A model generated the notes under the pieces. That model was given only the letters and a program-made list of their open reading frames with translations. It had not been told where the DNA came from and made no database searches. A stretch of 64,000 nt of DNA from an uncultured Clostridia bacterium (GTDB taxonomy: Bacteria; Bacillota; Clostridia; Christensenellales; Aristaeellaceae), in the NCBI GenBank assembly GCA_934643825.1, contig CAKUCW010000001.1, forward strand, positions 62,001 through 126,000, read 5' to 3'. Made by a program: the position numbers and the translations under genes. This document shows, piece by piece, positions 1-9,400 of this stretch; position 1 is the first letter of the stretch, and each line of letters begins with the position of its first letter.

Positions 1-819
1 GCCGTCGCAGGGGTTGATGACAAAGGCGAGCTGCTCTCCGCGGCGGACATGTGCGCCCGCAAACTTGACCCGGCGCAGAAGCCCCGCGCTGGTGGCGGAA
101 ACGGAGGTCATGTCCGCATTGGTGATGATGGTGGAAGAATGGCCGGGCACGGTTTCGCTTCGGATAACGCCGCGGCTGTTAAGGAAGCGGATGATGGAGC
201 GGAGCGTCTGGTCGGCGGCGGCTTCGTCGATCTCACGGGTTTTGCCCGCGTAGAGGGAATACGCCTGCGTGCCGCAGAGCTGCCAGGTGTAATTGAGGGT
301 CGTCTGGTCATAGTTGCGCGGGGTGCGCACATAGACGTAGGGAAGACCGAATTCGCAGCCCAGCTCCGGGTTCTGCTTGCCGGTGTCCATCATGCGCACA
401 TGCGGAATGAACGAGCCCGGCTGATAGAAGCTGGTCAGCTGTACGCCGTAACGATAGTGCTTGAGCCGCTCAAGCAGCGCTCCGGCGATGCGCTCGGTGG
501 TTGAGCCGCTGAGATCGCCGGGGAAACGCCGGTTGATATCCATGTTTTCCGGTTCCCACAGGCGGGTGCCTTCGTTCATGGAAGCGCCGATGGCGGTCGG
601 AACAACCATCACGCTTTTGCCGGGCTGAATGCCGCCCGCCTTTTCAACTTCGCGCAGGAAGGCGACCAGCCGTGCGCAGACATACAGCTGCTGGACTTCG
701 TCGCCGCGCAGCGCACCGACGACGGCGCAGGTTTTTTCGCCCTTGCCGAAGCGATATGCCATGATGTTCATGTCGTCCCGGAAATAAGACGAGACGGTGA
801 ACAGGATATCCTTTTTCAT
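1..819 (-). CDS. AstE/AspA-family protein, probable inactive paralogue (3' end cut off by window)
   Basis: The 273 visible codons have the fold signature of succinylglutamate desuccinylase/aspartoacylase (zinc carboxypeptidase M14-like) proteins, including an N-R-R-F-P-G stretch at about residues 96-101. The ATG at 819 overlaps the stop of the upstream gene by 4 nt (ATGA), so translation is probably coupled. Compared with the intact neighbour, the first zinc ligand His is Arg38 (ALRGDE against GTHGDE), the second His is Thr129 (QLTS against DIHAS) and the catalytic Glu is Tyr190; only Glu41 remains. Inference: a non-catalytic partner or substrate-binding subunit of the adjacent enzyme. The C-terminus lies beyond base 1. 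Confidence 0.8.
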   Translation of the reverse strand, partial: MKKDILFTVSSYFRDDMNIMAYRFGKGEKTCAVVGALRGDEVQQLYVCARLVAFLREVEKAGGIQPGKSVMVVPTAIGASMNEGTRLWEPENMDINRRFPGDLSGSTTERIAGALLERLKHYRYGVQLTSFYQPGSFIPHVRMMDTGKQNPELGCEFGLPYVYVRTPRNYDQTTLNYTWQLCGTQAYSLYAGKTREIDEAAADQTLRSIIRFLNSRGVIRSETVPGHSSTIITNADMTSVSATSAGLLRRVKFAGAHVRRGEQLAFVINPCDG

Positions 820-1772
820 GCCTGCTCCTTTCTGATGCGTGCGATGAGCGTACCCGGATAGACCGCCGAATAGCTCCTCTGGCTGAATACAAGCCCGTCG
901 CAGGGCGCTTTGACTTCCTGACGGGCGACGCCTTCCAGCGCGTCAATCACCGTTCCCAGCACCTGCCCGGTGTGGACATGCGTTCCGAGAAAGTCCTCCG
1001 GCACATAGACACCCGGATATTCGCAGGCGACGCGGCAGACATCCTCCTGAGAGAGGACGGTGGGGATGGATTCGCTCTTTGAAGGGGGATTTTGCGCTTC
1101 GCCCGTCCAGATGCCCATCTCCTTGAGCTTGCAGAAGATGCCCTCGACAACCATCTCGGCGATTTCCTGCGGCATGCGGCGGCGCTCATCGACCTCCAGA
1201 ATCATCGCGTCCGTTCCGGCGGCGCAGAGCGCACCCGTCAGCGATGCGCAGAAGGAACCCTTATCCGGATAAACCCAGATGAGCTGAGGACACAGTGCGC
1301 GGGCACGGGGAACCAGCCTGTCGGCATCCTTGGCGCTGACGCGCACTTCGTAAAGCTCGCTCTTATTGCGTGCGCTGGCGTGGATATCCAAAACGAGATC
1401 CGCGCCGGTCATATCCTGAAGGATCTGCCAGCAAAGGTATTCAAGCGGCGTTCCGTCCGGCGAGCCGGGGAAAGCGCGGTTCATATCCAGCCGCGTAACG
1501 GAGGGAACCAGGCGGTGGGCGATATCCAGACCCAGCGGGTTGAGCATCGGATAAAAATCCACCACACCGTTGAGCGCGTCCGGATTGGCGGCGATGCGCT
1601 GTTCGATGCGGTAGGTGATGAGCTGACCCATCATTTCGTCGCCGTGTGTGCCGGTTGCGATACAGACGCGCCCGGCAGATGCGCCTTCCGTGGCATAGCG
1701 GCAGCGCTTGATGCCCCATCTTTCGTCGATGGGCAGCGCGACATCCGCGACTGTCGTCATCTCTTTATGCAA
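816..1772 (-). CDS. Succinylglutamate desuccinylase/aspartoacylase family metal-dependent deacylase
   Basis: 318 aa. The zinc site is complete: GTHGDE supplies His43 and Glu46, DIHAS supplies His131, and ILEVDE supplies the catalytic Glu193; the substrate-binding region DMNRAFPG is at about 96-103. A C-terminal beta domain of about 80 residues follows. The family removes acyl groups from N-acyl amino acids or amides; the actual substrate cannot be read here. I chose a TTG start at 1772 because GAGG sits 7 nt upstream, while the in-frame ATG at 1760 has no spaced Shine-Dalgarno. It is the first gene of a two-gene operon with the inactive paralogue, behind a promoter at about 1860-1888. Confidence 0.85.
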   Translation of the reverse strand: MHKEMTTVADVALPIDERWGIKRCRYATEGASAGRVCIATGTHGDEMMGQLITYRIEQRIAANPDALNGVVDFYPMLNPLGLDIAHRLVPSVTRLDMNRAFPGSPDGTPLEYLCWQILQDMTGADLVLDIHASARNKSELYEVRVSAKDADRLVPRARALCPQLIWVYPDKGSFCASLTGALCAAGTDAMILEVDERRRMPQEIAEMVVEGIFCKLKEMGIWTGEAQNPPSKSESIPTVLSQEDVCRVACEYPGVYVPEDFLGTHVHTGQVLGTVIDALEGVARQEVKAPCDGLVFSQRSYSAVYPGTLIARIRKEQA

Positions 1773-1859
1773 AGCGATTCCTCACTTTCTTTTTTCTCGT
1801 ACATTGGGCGGATGCTGTTTTGCATGAATTCAAAATGCACCCGCCCGTTTCCTGCTATG

Positions 1860-1888
1860 ATGCTATCACAAACGGTGGGTTTTTGCAA
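1860..1888 (-). promoter_or_regulatory. Sigma-A-like promoter of the deacylase operon
   Basis: Read on the minus strand, a TTGCAA -35 box (1883-1888) and a TAGCAT -10 box (1860-1865) are separated by exactly 17 bp, about 90 nt upstream of the TTG start. This is a sequence match only. Confidence 0.5.
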
Positions 1889-1923
1889 GCGAAAGCAGGG
1901 TGATTTCCTATATGGAAAATGCT

Positions 1924-2041
1924 TGCCGCCAAGCGCGGCTTTTTTAACGTATAGGAAATTGCGTAAAATCGCCCGCGTGAGCCAGACTTTGATGCGTGGC
2001 GGACTTCGGCGGAGGTGAAGGCGGGCTCAACCCGCTTTTTT
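1924..2041 (+). repeat. Hairpin followed by dispersed repeat C, copy 1
   Basis: The stretch between the divergent genes (1773-2136) holds no gene. A small hairpin GCCGC/GCGGC with a T run lies at 1925-1946. Bases 1975-2041 match 59656-59719 closely (shared GGCGGACTT, GGCGGA and AGGCGG blocks) and end in a GCGGG...CCCGC hairpin followed by six T residues. A TATAAT-like -10 box follows at about 2070-2085, in front of the glycosyltransferase gene. Confidence 0.6.
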
Positions 2042-2136
2042 GGATATGGCTCTATACAGGGAAATATGATATAATAAAATGAAACCGTCTGATTCACCGG
2101 CATAACGTCCGGTAGCAAAGCAAAAGGAGAAAGACC

Positions 2137-3300
2137 ATGAAGATTGGCCTGTTTACGGATACCTTTTATCCCGAGATCAACGGCGTGGCGACGTCCTGCC
2201 TGACGCTGGAGCGCGAATTGACCAAACGGGGACATGAAGTTCATGTGTTTGCGCCGAAGTGCAAGGGGTGGGAGGATAATCAGCGGGAGAATATTCACTA
2301 CCTGACCAGTAAGCCGTTCATCGCGCTCAAGGATCGCAACATTGCCATCCCGACGCCGTCGATCTCTCAGGAAGCGACCCGTATTGATTTTGATATCGTT
2401 CATACAAACAGTGAGTTTGTCATGGGTTATTTCGGGCGTTACGTTGCCGATACGCTCGGCTGCGCAATCATCCATACCTATCACACCATCTGGGAGGACT
2501 ATACCTATTATCTGACCCATGGCGTGGCGGATGACGCCGTGCGCAGGATTACGCGCAAGTATTCCCAGTGGTGGTGCAACCGGGTGGATCGGGTCATCAC
2601 CCCGACGGAAAAGACGCTCGACCTTCTGCGCCGATACGGCGTGGATGCGCCGATTGACGTCATTCCCAGCGGCATGGATATCGCCCGCTTTTCGCCCGAG
2701 CGCCACGATCAGCAGGAGCGCATGGCGTCGCGGTGCGAATGCGGTCTGCCGGAGAATAAGCGGCTGCTGCTCAACATCGGGCGCATTGCGCGGGAGAAGA
2801 ACCTCGATCAGGTCATGCGCGTGTTCCCCAAGTTGCTGGAGGTCTGCCCGGATGTGCATTTTGCTATCGTCGGGGAAGGTCCGCTCCGAGAGGAGCTGCG
2901 GCGCATGGCGGAGGAGCTGGGCGTTTCCGATTCGGTGACGCTCGTGGGTCCCAAGCCGTGGGAGCAGATCGACCGCTATTACGCGATGGGTGATGTGTTT
3001 TGCAGCGCGTCCCATTCGGAAACGCAGGGGCTGACCTATGTGGAGGCGATGGCTTCCGGTCTGTGCGTCTGCGCGGTCAACGACCCCTGCCTGAACGGCG
3101 TCATTGAGGACGGCGTGAGCGGCATCCTTTCGGGGGACAGCGACGAGGAGCTGTTGGCGGCGCTGATCCGTGCGTTTGGCGACGAGGGACGGCGCATTGC
3201 CGCGAATGCCGCCGATTACGCCAAGCCGTTCGGCACGGAGGCGTTTGCCCAAAAGGTTGAAATCAGCTACGGCAAGGCGATTGAGGATCATCGGATATGA
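2137..3300 (+). CDS. GT4-family glycosyltransferase (diacylglycerol glucosyltransferase-like)
   Basis: 387 aa with the GT-B fold signature. The N-terminal MKIGLFTDTFYPEINGVAT stretch is typical of the MgtA/UgtP-like GT4 enzymes that glycosylate diacylglycerol or phosphatidylinositol, and the donor-site E-x7-E motif lies in SETQGLTYVEAM (about residues 294-302). A retaining transfer from a nucleotide sugar, at the inner face of the membrane, is the family role; the acceptor is not certain. The start is supported by AAGGAG 7 nt upstream of ATG. Its TGA overlaps the next ATG by 4 nt (ATGA), coupling it to the AlkD-like gene. Confidence 0.85.
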   Translation: MKIGLFTDTFYPEINGVATSCLTLERELTKRGHEVHVFAPKCKGWEDNQRENIHYLTSKPFIALKDRNIAIPTPSISQEATRIDFDIVHTNSEFVMGYFGRYVADTLGCAIIHTYHTIWEDYTYYLTHGVADDAVRRITRKYSQWWCNRVDRVITPTEKTLDLLRRYGVDAPIDVIPSGMDIARFSPERHDQQERMASRCECGLPENKRLLLNIGRIAREKNLDQVMRVFPKLLEVCPDVHFAIVGEGPLREELRRMAEELGVSDSVTLVGPKPWEQIDRYYAMGDVFCSASHSETQGLTYVEAMASGLCVCAVNDPCLNGVIEDGVSGILSGDSDEELLAALIRAFGDEGRRIAANAADYAKPFGTEAFAQKVEISYGKAIEDHRI

Positions 3301-3971
3301 GCATCCTAGAACAGCTTTACGCCTTGCAGGATACCGGATACGCGGATTTTCAGAGCGGACTCGTCCCGAATATCCCGCGGGAGCGGTTCATCGGCGTGCG
3401 CATGCCCAATATGCGTAGGCTCGCCAAACAGATGGCAAAGGAAGATGCCGCGCAGGCGTTCATGGCGGCTGTTCCGCATACCTATTATGACGAAAACATC
3501 CTGCATGCGCTGCTCATCTGCGAAAAACGCGATTACGAAGCCTGCGTTCAGGCAATCGACGCGTTTCTGCCTTACGTCGATAACTGGGCGGTCTGCGATA
3601 TCCTTTCCCCTAAGGCGCTTTCAAAAAACAAACCCGACCTGCTCAATCACATCCGCCGCTGGATAGCTTCAGCGCATCCCTACACCTGCCGCTTCGGCAT
3701 GGAGATGCTGATGACGTGGTTTCTGGATGCAGACTTTCAGCCCGAATATCTGGAGCTTCCCGCTGGCGTCCATTCGGAAGAATACTACGTCCGGATGATG
3801 ATCGCGTGGTTTTTCGCCACCGCGCTGGCAAAGCAGTGGGACGCTTCCATTCCGTATTTGCAGCAGCCGCGGCTTGACCGCTGGACGCATAATAAGACGA
3901 TTCAAAAAGCAATCGAGAGCTATCGCGTTCCACAGGAACGAAAGGCATATCTGAGAACGCTGAAAGTGTAA
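3297..3971 (+). CDS. DNA alkylation repair enzyme, AlkD-like HEAT-repeat glycosylase
   Basis: 224 aa, all helical, matching the AlkD family that excises bulky or positively charged alkylated bases without base flipping. The family active-site set is visible: Trp97 and Asp101 in DNWAVCD, and Arg132 in the Y-T-C-R-F-G segment, corresponding to the W/D/R triad of Bacillus AlkD. It overlaps the upstream glycosyltransferase by 4 nt and is followed by a strong bidirectional terminator, so the two form a two-gene unit with no obvious functional link. Confidence 0.9.
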   Translation: MSILEQLYALQDTGYADFQSGLVPNIPRERFIGVRMPNMRRLAKQMAKEDAAQAFMAAVPHTYYDENILHALLICEKRDYEACVQAIDAFLPYVDNWAVCDILSPKALSKNKPDLLNHIRRWIASAHPYTCRFGMEMLMTWFLDADFQPEYLELPAGVHSEEYYVRMMIAWFFATALAKQWDASIPYLQQPRLDRWTHNKTIQKAIESYRVPQERKAYLRTLKV

Positions 3972-3985
3972 TAGACGATAAAAGA

Positions 3986-4015
3986 CCCGCCCCTCGGAAA
4001 GAGGAGCGGGTTTTT
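3986..4015 (+). terminator. Intrinsic terminator, probably bidirectional
   Basis: The 10-nt arms CCCGCCCCTC and GAGGAGCGGG (one mismatch) flank a GGAAA loop and are followed by five T residues. It lies between the convergent ends of the AlkD-like and peptidoglycan-binding genes and can serve both. Confidence 0.85.
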
Positions 4016-4016
4016 A

Positions 4017-5651
4017 TCAATACTTGAGCTTCTGTGTCATTTCCCAGCCTTCGTTGATGGCTTCCTGATGGCTGACGGCGTAGGAGCCGATGCTCTCTGC
4101 CTTGCTCATCGGGATCGGGAAGTGTACGCAGAGGTGACCGGCGAAGTTGTTGCTGGTCAGGTGCTGCGGGGAGTGCGGCACGTCGTGGGTCGAGCCGATG
4201 TAGGTCTTGCCGTCGGAGAAGGTGACCCATACGGGCTTTGGCGTCCAAGTCGTCTTGTTGCCGAACGCCTTGATCATGATGGCGGTATCCTCGGCGGTCG
4301 CCGGCTCGGCGTCCATGTGCGCGTCCTTGGTCATGATGCGCAGCTTCCAAGAGTAGCCGGTGGAGAAGTCGTATACGGTGCAGTATTCGCCGTTGGCGTA
4401 GTTGCGGCGCCAGTTATAGAAGTTCTCATAGCGGACGTTGTTCGCCATGCTCGGGGTCGGCGCGTTGGCATTGCCGTTGTTGTTGCCGATGACGCTGCTG
4501 CCGGAATAATCGGCGTTGATGGCGGCGAGGGTCTTCTTGCCCGCGATGCCGTCCGCCGTCAGGCCCTTAGACTTCTGATAAGCGATGACCGCGTCGGCAG
4601 TCTTTTCGCCGAAGTTGCCGGTCTTGTTGCCGGTGTAGAAGCCCAGCGAGGTCAGCATGTTTTGCAGCTTGAGGACTTCGTCGTTCTTGGTGCCCTGCTG
4701 AAGGGTGAGCGAGGTGTTGAGCAGGGAAGAGGTGGAAGAAGAACTGCTGTTGCTGCCGGAAGAACTGCTCGAGGAGCTGCTGTTGCTGCTGCCGGAAGAG
4801 CTTCCGCCCTTCAGCTTGCTGCTGACAGCGGCAAGCGTCTTTTCGCCCGCAATGCCGTCGGCGGACAGTCCGTTCGCCTTCTGGAAGCTGTAAACGGCTT
4901 CCTTGGTCAGCGGGCCGAAGTTGCCGGTGACGGAGCCGGTATAGTAACCCAAGGTTTTGAGGTTCTGCTGGAGCGTGCGCACGGCTTCGGACTTCGTGCC
5001 CTGCTTGAGCAGAGAAGAAGAGGAAGCGGACGACGAAGAGCTGTTCGAGGAGCTGCTGTTCGAAGAGCTGCCCGAGGAAGAACTGCCCAGTGCCGTGGCG
5101 ATCTTGGCGAGCGTTTTGCTGCCCGCGATGCCGTCGGCGGAAAGCCCGTTCGCCTTCTGGAAGCTCATGACGGCGGCTTCGGTCTTGCTGCCGAAGTGGC
5201 CGCTGATCGTGCCGGAATAATAGCCGAGCTTGTTCAGATCCTGCTGGAGCTTGAGCACCGCGTCGCCGCGCATATCATAGCGCAGGGTCGTTCCGGCAGA
5301 GGAAACGGAAGAACTGGAGGACGAAGTGCCGGAAGAGGAAGAACCGGCGGTATAGGTGATGCCGGCTGCCTCATACAGCGCTGCGCGGGTCGCTTCATCG
5401 ACGACGCCGTTGTTCTCAAGCGCATATTTCTTCTGGAATTTCTTGACGGCGGTCTCCGTCTTTTCACCGAAGTGACCGGTGATGCCGGCGCTGTACAGCT
5501 TGAGCTGCTTGAGCGCGGTCTGGATCGTTGCGATCTCATCTGCCTCATCGCCAAGACGGTAGCTCTGCGCAGAGGCTGTGGCGCAGACGCACACCATGAC
5601 AGCAGCCGCAAGGGCTGAAATCCATCTTTTGTTCGACGCACGGAATTTCAT
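4017..5651 (-). CDS. Secreted protein with four peptidoglycan-binding domains and a C-terminal GHLCVHF domain
   Basis: 544 aa with a signal peptide (residues 1-28, cleaved near ATASA-QS). Four PG_binding_1 domains at about 32-97, 122-188, 213-279 and 314-381 are joined by serine-rich linkers. The C-terminal 140 residues carry N-N-F-A-G-H-L-C-V-H-F and a later S-H-Q-E-A; this His/Cys/His arrangement resembles YkuD-type L,D-transpeptidases and is common in clostridial wall proteins, but catalysis is inference. The Shine-Dalgarno GGAG is 12 nt from ATG, which is long. It is a single-gene unit with its own palindrome-containing promoter upstream. Confidence 0.85.
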   Translation of the reverse strand: MKFRASNKRWISALAAAVMVCVCATASAQSYRLGDEADEIATIQTALKQLKLYSAGITGHFGEKTETAVKKFQKKYALENNGVVDEATRAALYEAAGITYTAGSSSSGTSSSSSSVSSAGTTLRYDMRGDAVLKLQQDLNKLGYYSGTISGHFGSKTEAAVMSFQKANGLSADGIAGSKTLAKIATALGSSSSGSSSNSSSSNSSSSSASSSSLLKQGTKSEAVRTLQQNLKTLGYYTGSVTGNFGPLTKEAVYSFQKANGLSADGIAGEKTLAAVSSKLKGGSSSGSSNSSSSSSSSGSNSSSSSTSSLLNTSLTLQQGTKNDEVLKLQNMLTSLGFYTGNKTGNFGEKTADAVIAYQKSKGLTADGIAGKKTLAAINADYSGSSVIGNNNGNANAPTPSMANNVRYENFYNWRRNYANGEYCTVYDFSTGYSWKLRIMTKDAHMDAEPATAEDTAIMIKAFGNKTTWTPKPVWVTFSDGKTYIGSTHDVPHSPQHLTSNNFAGHLCVHFPIPMSKAESIGSYAVSHQEAINEGWEMTQKLKY

Positions 5652-5688
5652 TTGGGCATGCGTCTCCTTTCATTTCAAGTATGTGACT

Positions 5689-5717
5689 ATTTTATTACAA
5701 CTTGTAACATTTGTCAA
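5689..5717 (-). promoter_or_regulatory. Promoter with a palindromic operator in its spacer
   Basis: On the minus strand, TTGACA (5712-5717) and TAAAAT (5689-5694) are separated by 17 bp. The spacer contains the perfect dyad TTACAACTTGTAA (5695-5707), exactly where a repressor would block RNA polymerase. The regulator is unknown. Confidence 0.7.
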
Positions 5718-5806
5718 GCCGATTTTAATAAACCTACATTCCATTGAAACAATCGGAGGGCAAATTCCTCAATCTGCATAGATTTCCGCTTGTATATGCC
5801 GCTGAT

Positions 5807-6346
5807 TCAGCTTTTGTGAAAGGGCACGGAAAACAGAGGCGTATAGCGCAGAATGTCCTGCCTGTCGCGGGCGCTTACATAGACATGCGCACATTCGGGC
5901 GAAAAGGAAAGCGGCGCGGGCGTCAGCGCGGCAAGCGTCTGCGGCGAGGTTTTGGCATGGCGGGCGAGGGTGATATGCGGAGAAAAAGGTCCGGGATCAA
6001 CGCTCAGCCCGCTTTGGGCGCAGTCGGCAATCAGCGCGTCGTGGAGCGCATCGAGCGTGGGAATGCTCTTGACGCGCAGAATCAGGATGGCGTTGTCCGG
6101 CTTGCCGAAATAGTCGGCAATCTCCAGCGTAAGCGTCGGGACGGGAAATGCGGCGGCGTGCTTTTGCAGGATGCGCTCAGCGTCGCTCAGCCGTTCGGGC
6201 GGGACTTCGCCCAGAAAGGCAAGCGTGATATGGTGGTTGGAAACCTCGGAATAGCGTCCGGCTATGAGCGATTCGCTTTGGCGGGCGATGCGGGCGGTTT
6301 CCCGCGAAACGAAATCGGGAAGGGACAGACCATAAAACAGTCGCAT
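5807..6346 (-). CDS. thpR: RNA 2',3'-cyclic phosphodiesterase (2H superfamily)
   Basis: 179 aa with the two H-x-T motifs of the 2H phosphoesterases, HHITLAF near residue 39 and PHITLAR near residue 128, the spacing of ThpR/LigT. The family opens 2',3'-cyclic phosphates on RNA ends. ATG at 6346 has GGAGG 9 nt upstream. It is divergent from the SNF2 helicase gene and appears monocistronic. Confidence 0.92.
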   Translation of the reverse strand: MRLFYGLSLPDFVSRETARIARQSESLIAGRYSEVSNHHITLAFLGEVPPERLSDAERILQKHAAAFPVPTLTLEIADYFGKPDNAILILRVKSIPTLDALHDALIADCAQSGLSVDPGPFSPHITLARHAKTSPQTLAALTPAPLSFSPECAHVYVSARDRQDILRYTPLFSVPFHKS

Positions 6347-6404
6347 GGCGGCAGACCTCCTTTTGCCCTATTGTAACGGCTTTTCTTTGAGGAAGCAAGT
6401 ATGG

Positions 6405-6410
6405 TATAAT
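6405..6410 (+). promoter_or_regulatory. Extended -10 element of the SNF2 gene
   Basis: TGGTATAAT forms an extended -10 box with no good -35. Transcription would start about 6416-6418, leaving only about 10 nt before the start codon. Confidence 0.5.
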
Positions 6411-6424
6411 CGGGTCAAGAGAGG

Positions 6425-9400
6425 GTGATGGGCATATTTACGCTTGATGAAATCAGGGACATTTCGGATGACGCCATGATGCGGCGTGCGGCGGCGTGCA
6501 TTCGGGAAGGACGCGTTCGGGATGTCCGCACGGAGATGAAAGGCGCGGGCGTGATTCGCTATTCCTGTCGAATCAAGGGGCAGACAGGAAGCGTATACCG
6601 GACATGGCTGGAGGAGGAAGACAGTCAGCTGACGAACGGATTCTGCACCTGTCCGGCGTATCAGAGGACGGAGTATGTCTGCAAACACATCATCGCGCTG
6701 GCGCTTGAGGTTTGGAACGAGTTCAACGCGGCACAGAAAAATCACGGCGGCTTGGATATCCTTGCGGCAATCCGGGAACAGGAAAAAGAGGCGGAGCAGC
6801 TTCGCTGTAAAGCGCTGGAGGAGGAGCGGCGCAGACGCGATGAGCTGTTTATTGATGAGCTTCTGCGCGGCAGCGAGGCACTGCGTGCGCAGGAGCTGGG
6901 AGAGGAAAAGCAGGATATCCGCCTTCTGCCCGTCCTTACGCCTAAGACAGGCGGCGTGGATATGGAGCTGAAGGTCGGGCGCGGCAGAATGTATGTTGTC
7001 CGCAACCTGTGGGATTTCACCCGACGCATTCTGAAGGGCGAATATTTTTCCTATGGAAAAGGGCTGGCGTTCATCCATCATCGTCTGGCTTTTGATCCGC
7101 GGGATATGCCGATTGTCCGCGGCGTGATGTTCATGACGCAGAACGCGACATACGGAAGAGGATCCAAGCTCCTTTTGTACGGGGCGTCGCTCGATCATAT
7201 GATGCGCATCCTCGTCGGGCGGGAAATTGAGCTGCGCGATGAAGACGGCGGCAGCCGATTGGCGCGGGTGGAAGAGGGGCGAATCCCCCTTGCGCTTGCG
7301 CTGAAAAAGACGGAGGACGGCGCAAAACTGCATGTCAAGTCGGCAGACACCGTCATGGGCGCGACCGGCGCATATAAGTTTGAGCTCAAGCGGGTCGTCT
7401 GTGCGTTTGACGCGGATTATATGCGTGCGGCGGGGCTTTTGAGCGTCGCGGAGAAATATCCCGACGGACTGAACCTGAGCGAAGAGCAGATTGCGCCGAT
7501 CTGTGCGCAGGTCATCGCGCCGTCCGGCGCGACGATCGTTTCGGGGCGCGATGTCGTCAAAAAGCATATACCGATGGCGATGAAGGCGAGGTTTTACATC
7601 GATCTCGCGGAGGGCGGCGGCTTGACCTGCCGGATCGAATGGGATTACGGCGCTGCCAGACTGCGCCCGGGCGAGGAAAACCCCCATATCTGCCGTGACG
7701 CGTTTGCGGAAAAGCGCATCGAAATCCGGGTGGAATCGCTTTTCCCGGAGAAGGTCGGCGCCGGAGAATACGCCTTTGCCGGCGATGAGGAAGCGATGTA
7801 TGCCCTGCTGACCGAACAGCTGCATGATTTGGAGCAGTTCGGCGAGGTGATGATCTCCGACAGGCTGGCGGCGATGAACATCAGCGTAAAGCGTGCGCTG
7901 TCCTTCGGCATGAAGCGGCAGGGAACGCAGCTGCTCGTCCGTGCCGATTTGGGCGGGCTGACGCAGGCGGATTTGGACGCCGCCTATGCCGCCTATCGCC
8001 AAAAGCGAAAGTATGTGCGGCTTCAAAGTGGGACGTTCCTCTCCGGAGACGCGCTGGAACAGGCGGCGCAGGTCTATCAGCTTGCGGACAGCGTCGGCAT
8101 GAGCGCGGAAGAGCTGACGCAGGGCGGCGGCGTGCCGCTCTCCCGTGCGATGTATTTGGAACAGGCGCTTGAGGGGCGGGAGGATGTGTCGCTGGATGCG
8201 CCCAAAGCGCTTCGCGAGTGGATTTCCCGCCTGACCGAGGCGCAAAAGACGCAGGCACAGCAGCCCGAAACGCTGCAAGCCGAATTGCGCCCGTATCAGC
8301 TGACGGGGCTGTCGTGGCTCTGTGCGCTGAGCGACGCGGGCTTTGGCGGCATCCTTGCCGACGATATGGGCTTGGGCAAGACGGTTCAGGCGCTGTCGCT
8401 CTTCCTGCGGGAGAAGGAAGCGGGACGGGCTGTCCGTGCGCTCATCGTCTGCCCGGCGTCGCTTCAATTCAACTGGCAGAACGAGGCGGTGCGGTTTGCG
8501 CCGAGTCTGCCCTGTCAGGCGCTGATGGGTACGGCGGCGACGCGTGCCCGACAGATTGCCGGGTGGCAGGACGGCGTTTTGGTGACCTCCTACGACCAGC
8601 TCAAGCGCGATGTGGAAGCCTATCGCGACATTGAGCTGACGCACGTCTTTCTGGATGAGGCGCAGTATATCAAAAACGCCGCTTCGCAAGCGGCGAAGGC
8701 AGTTAAAACGCTGAAAGCGGAGCATCGCTTTGCGCTGACGGGAACGCCGATTGAGAATCGGCTCAGCGAGCTGTGGTCCATCTTTGATTTCCTGATGCCG
8801 GGCTATCTGTATGCCTATAAAAAGTTCAAGACGCGGTTTGAGGCGCCCATCGTGGTGGAGGGCGACGAGCAGGCGCGGCATGACCTGCACATGATGGCGG
8901 CGCCGTTCATCCTGCGCCGCATGAAAAAGGATGTTCTGACGGAGCTTCCGGATAAGATTGAAACCGTGATGACCAGCGAGATGACCGCCGGACAGAGCAG
9001 GGTCTATCATGCTTATGCCGAGCGGCTGATGCGTGAAGCGGAGAGCGAGATGGACAGTGCGCAGGGGCGCATGAAGATTCTGGCAGGGCTGACGCGCCTG
9101 CGGCAGATTTGCTGTGACCCGCGGCTCTGTCTGGAGGGCTATGCATCCGGAAGCGGCAAACTGGAACAGACCATCGAGCTGGTTCGCGACATGGCGTCGC
9201 AGGGGCATCGCATGCTGCTCTTTTCGCAATTCACCTCGATGCTCGATCTGCTGGAAACAGCGCTGCACGAAGAAGGGCTTGAAACGCTGATGCTCACGGG
9301 AACGACCGGCAAGGAAGAGCGCATGCGGCTGGTTGAGCAGTTTAACAGCGGAAACATTCCGGTCTTTCTGATTTCGCTCAAGGCGGGCGGAACGGGGCTG

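Noticed and set aside
4705..5220. Plus-strand Glu/Leu-rich frames within the peptidoglycan-binding gene
   Set aside because: They are complements of the serine-rich linkers of the minus-strand gene.
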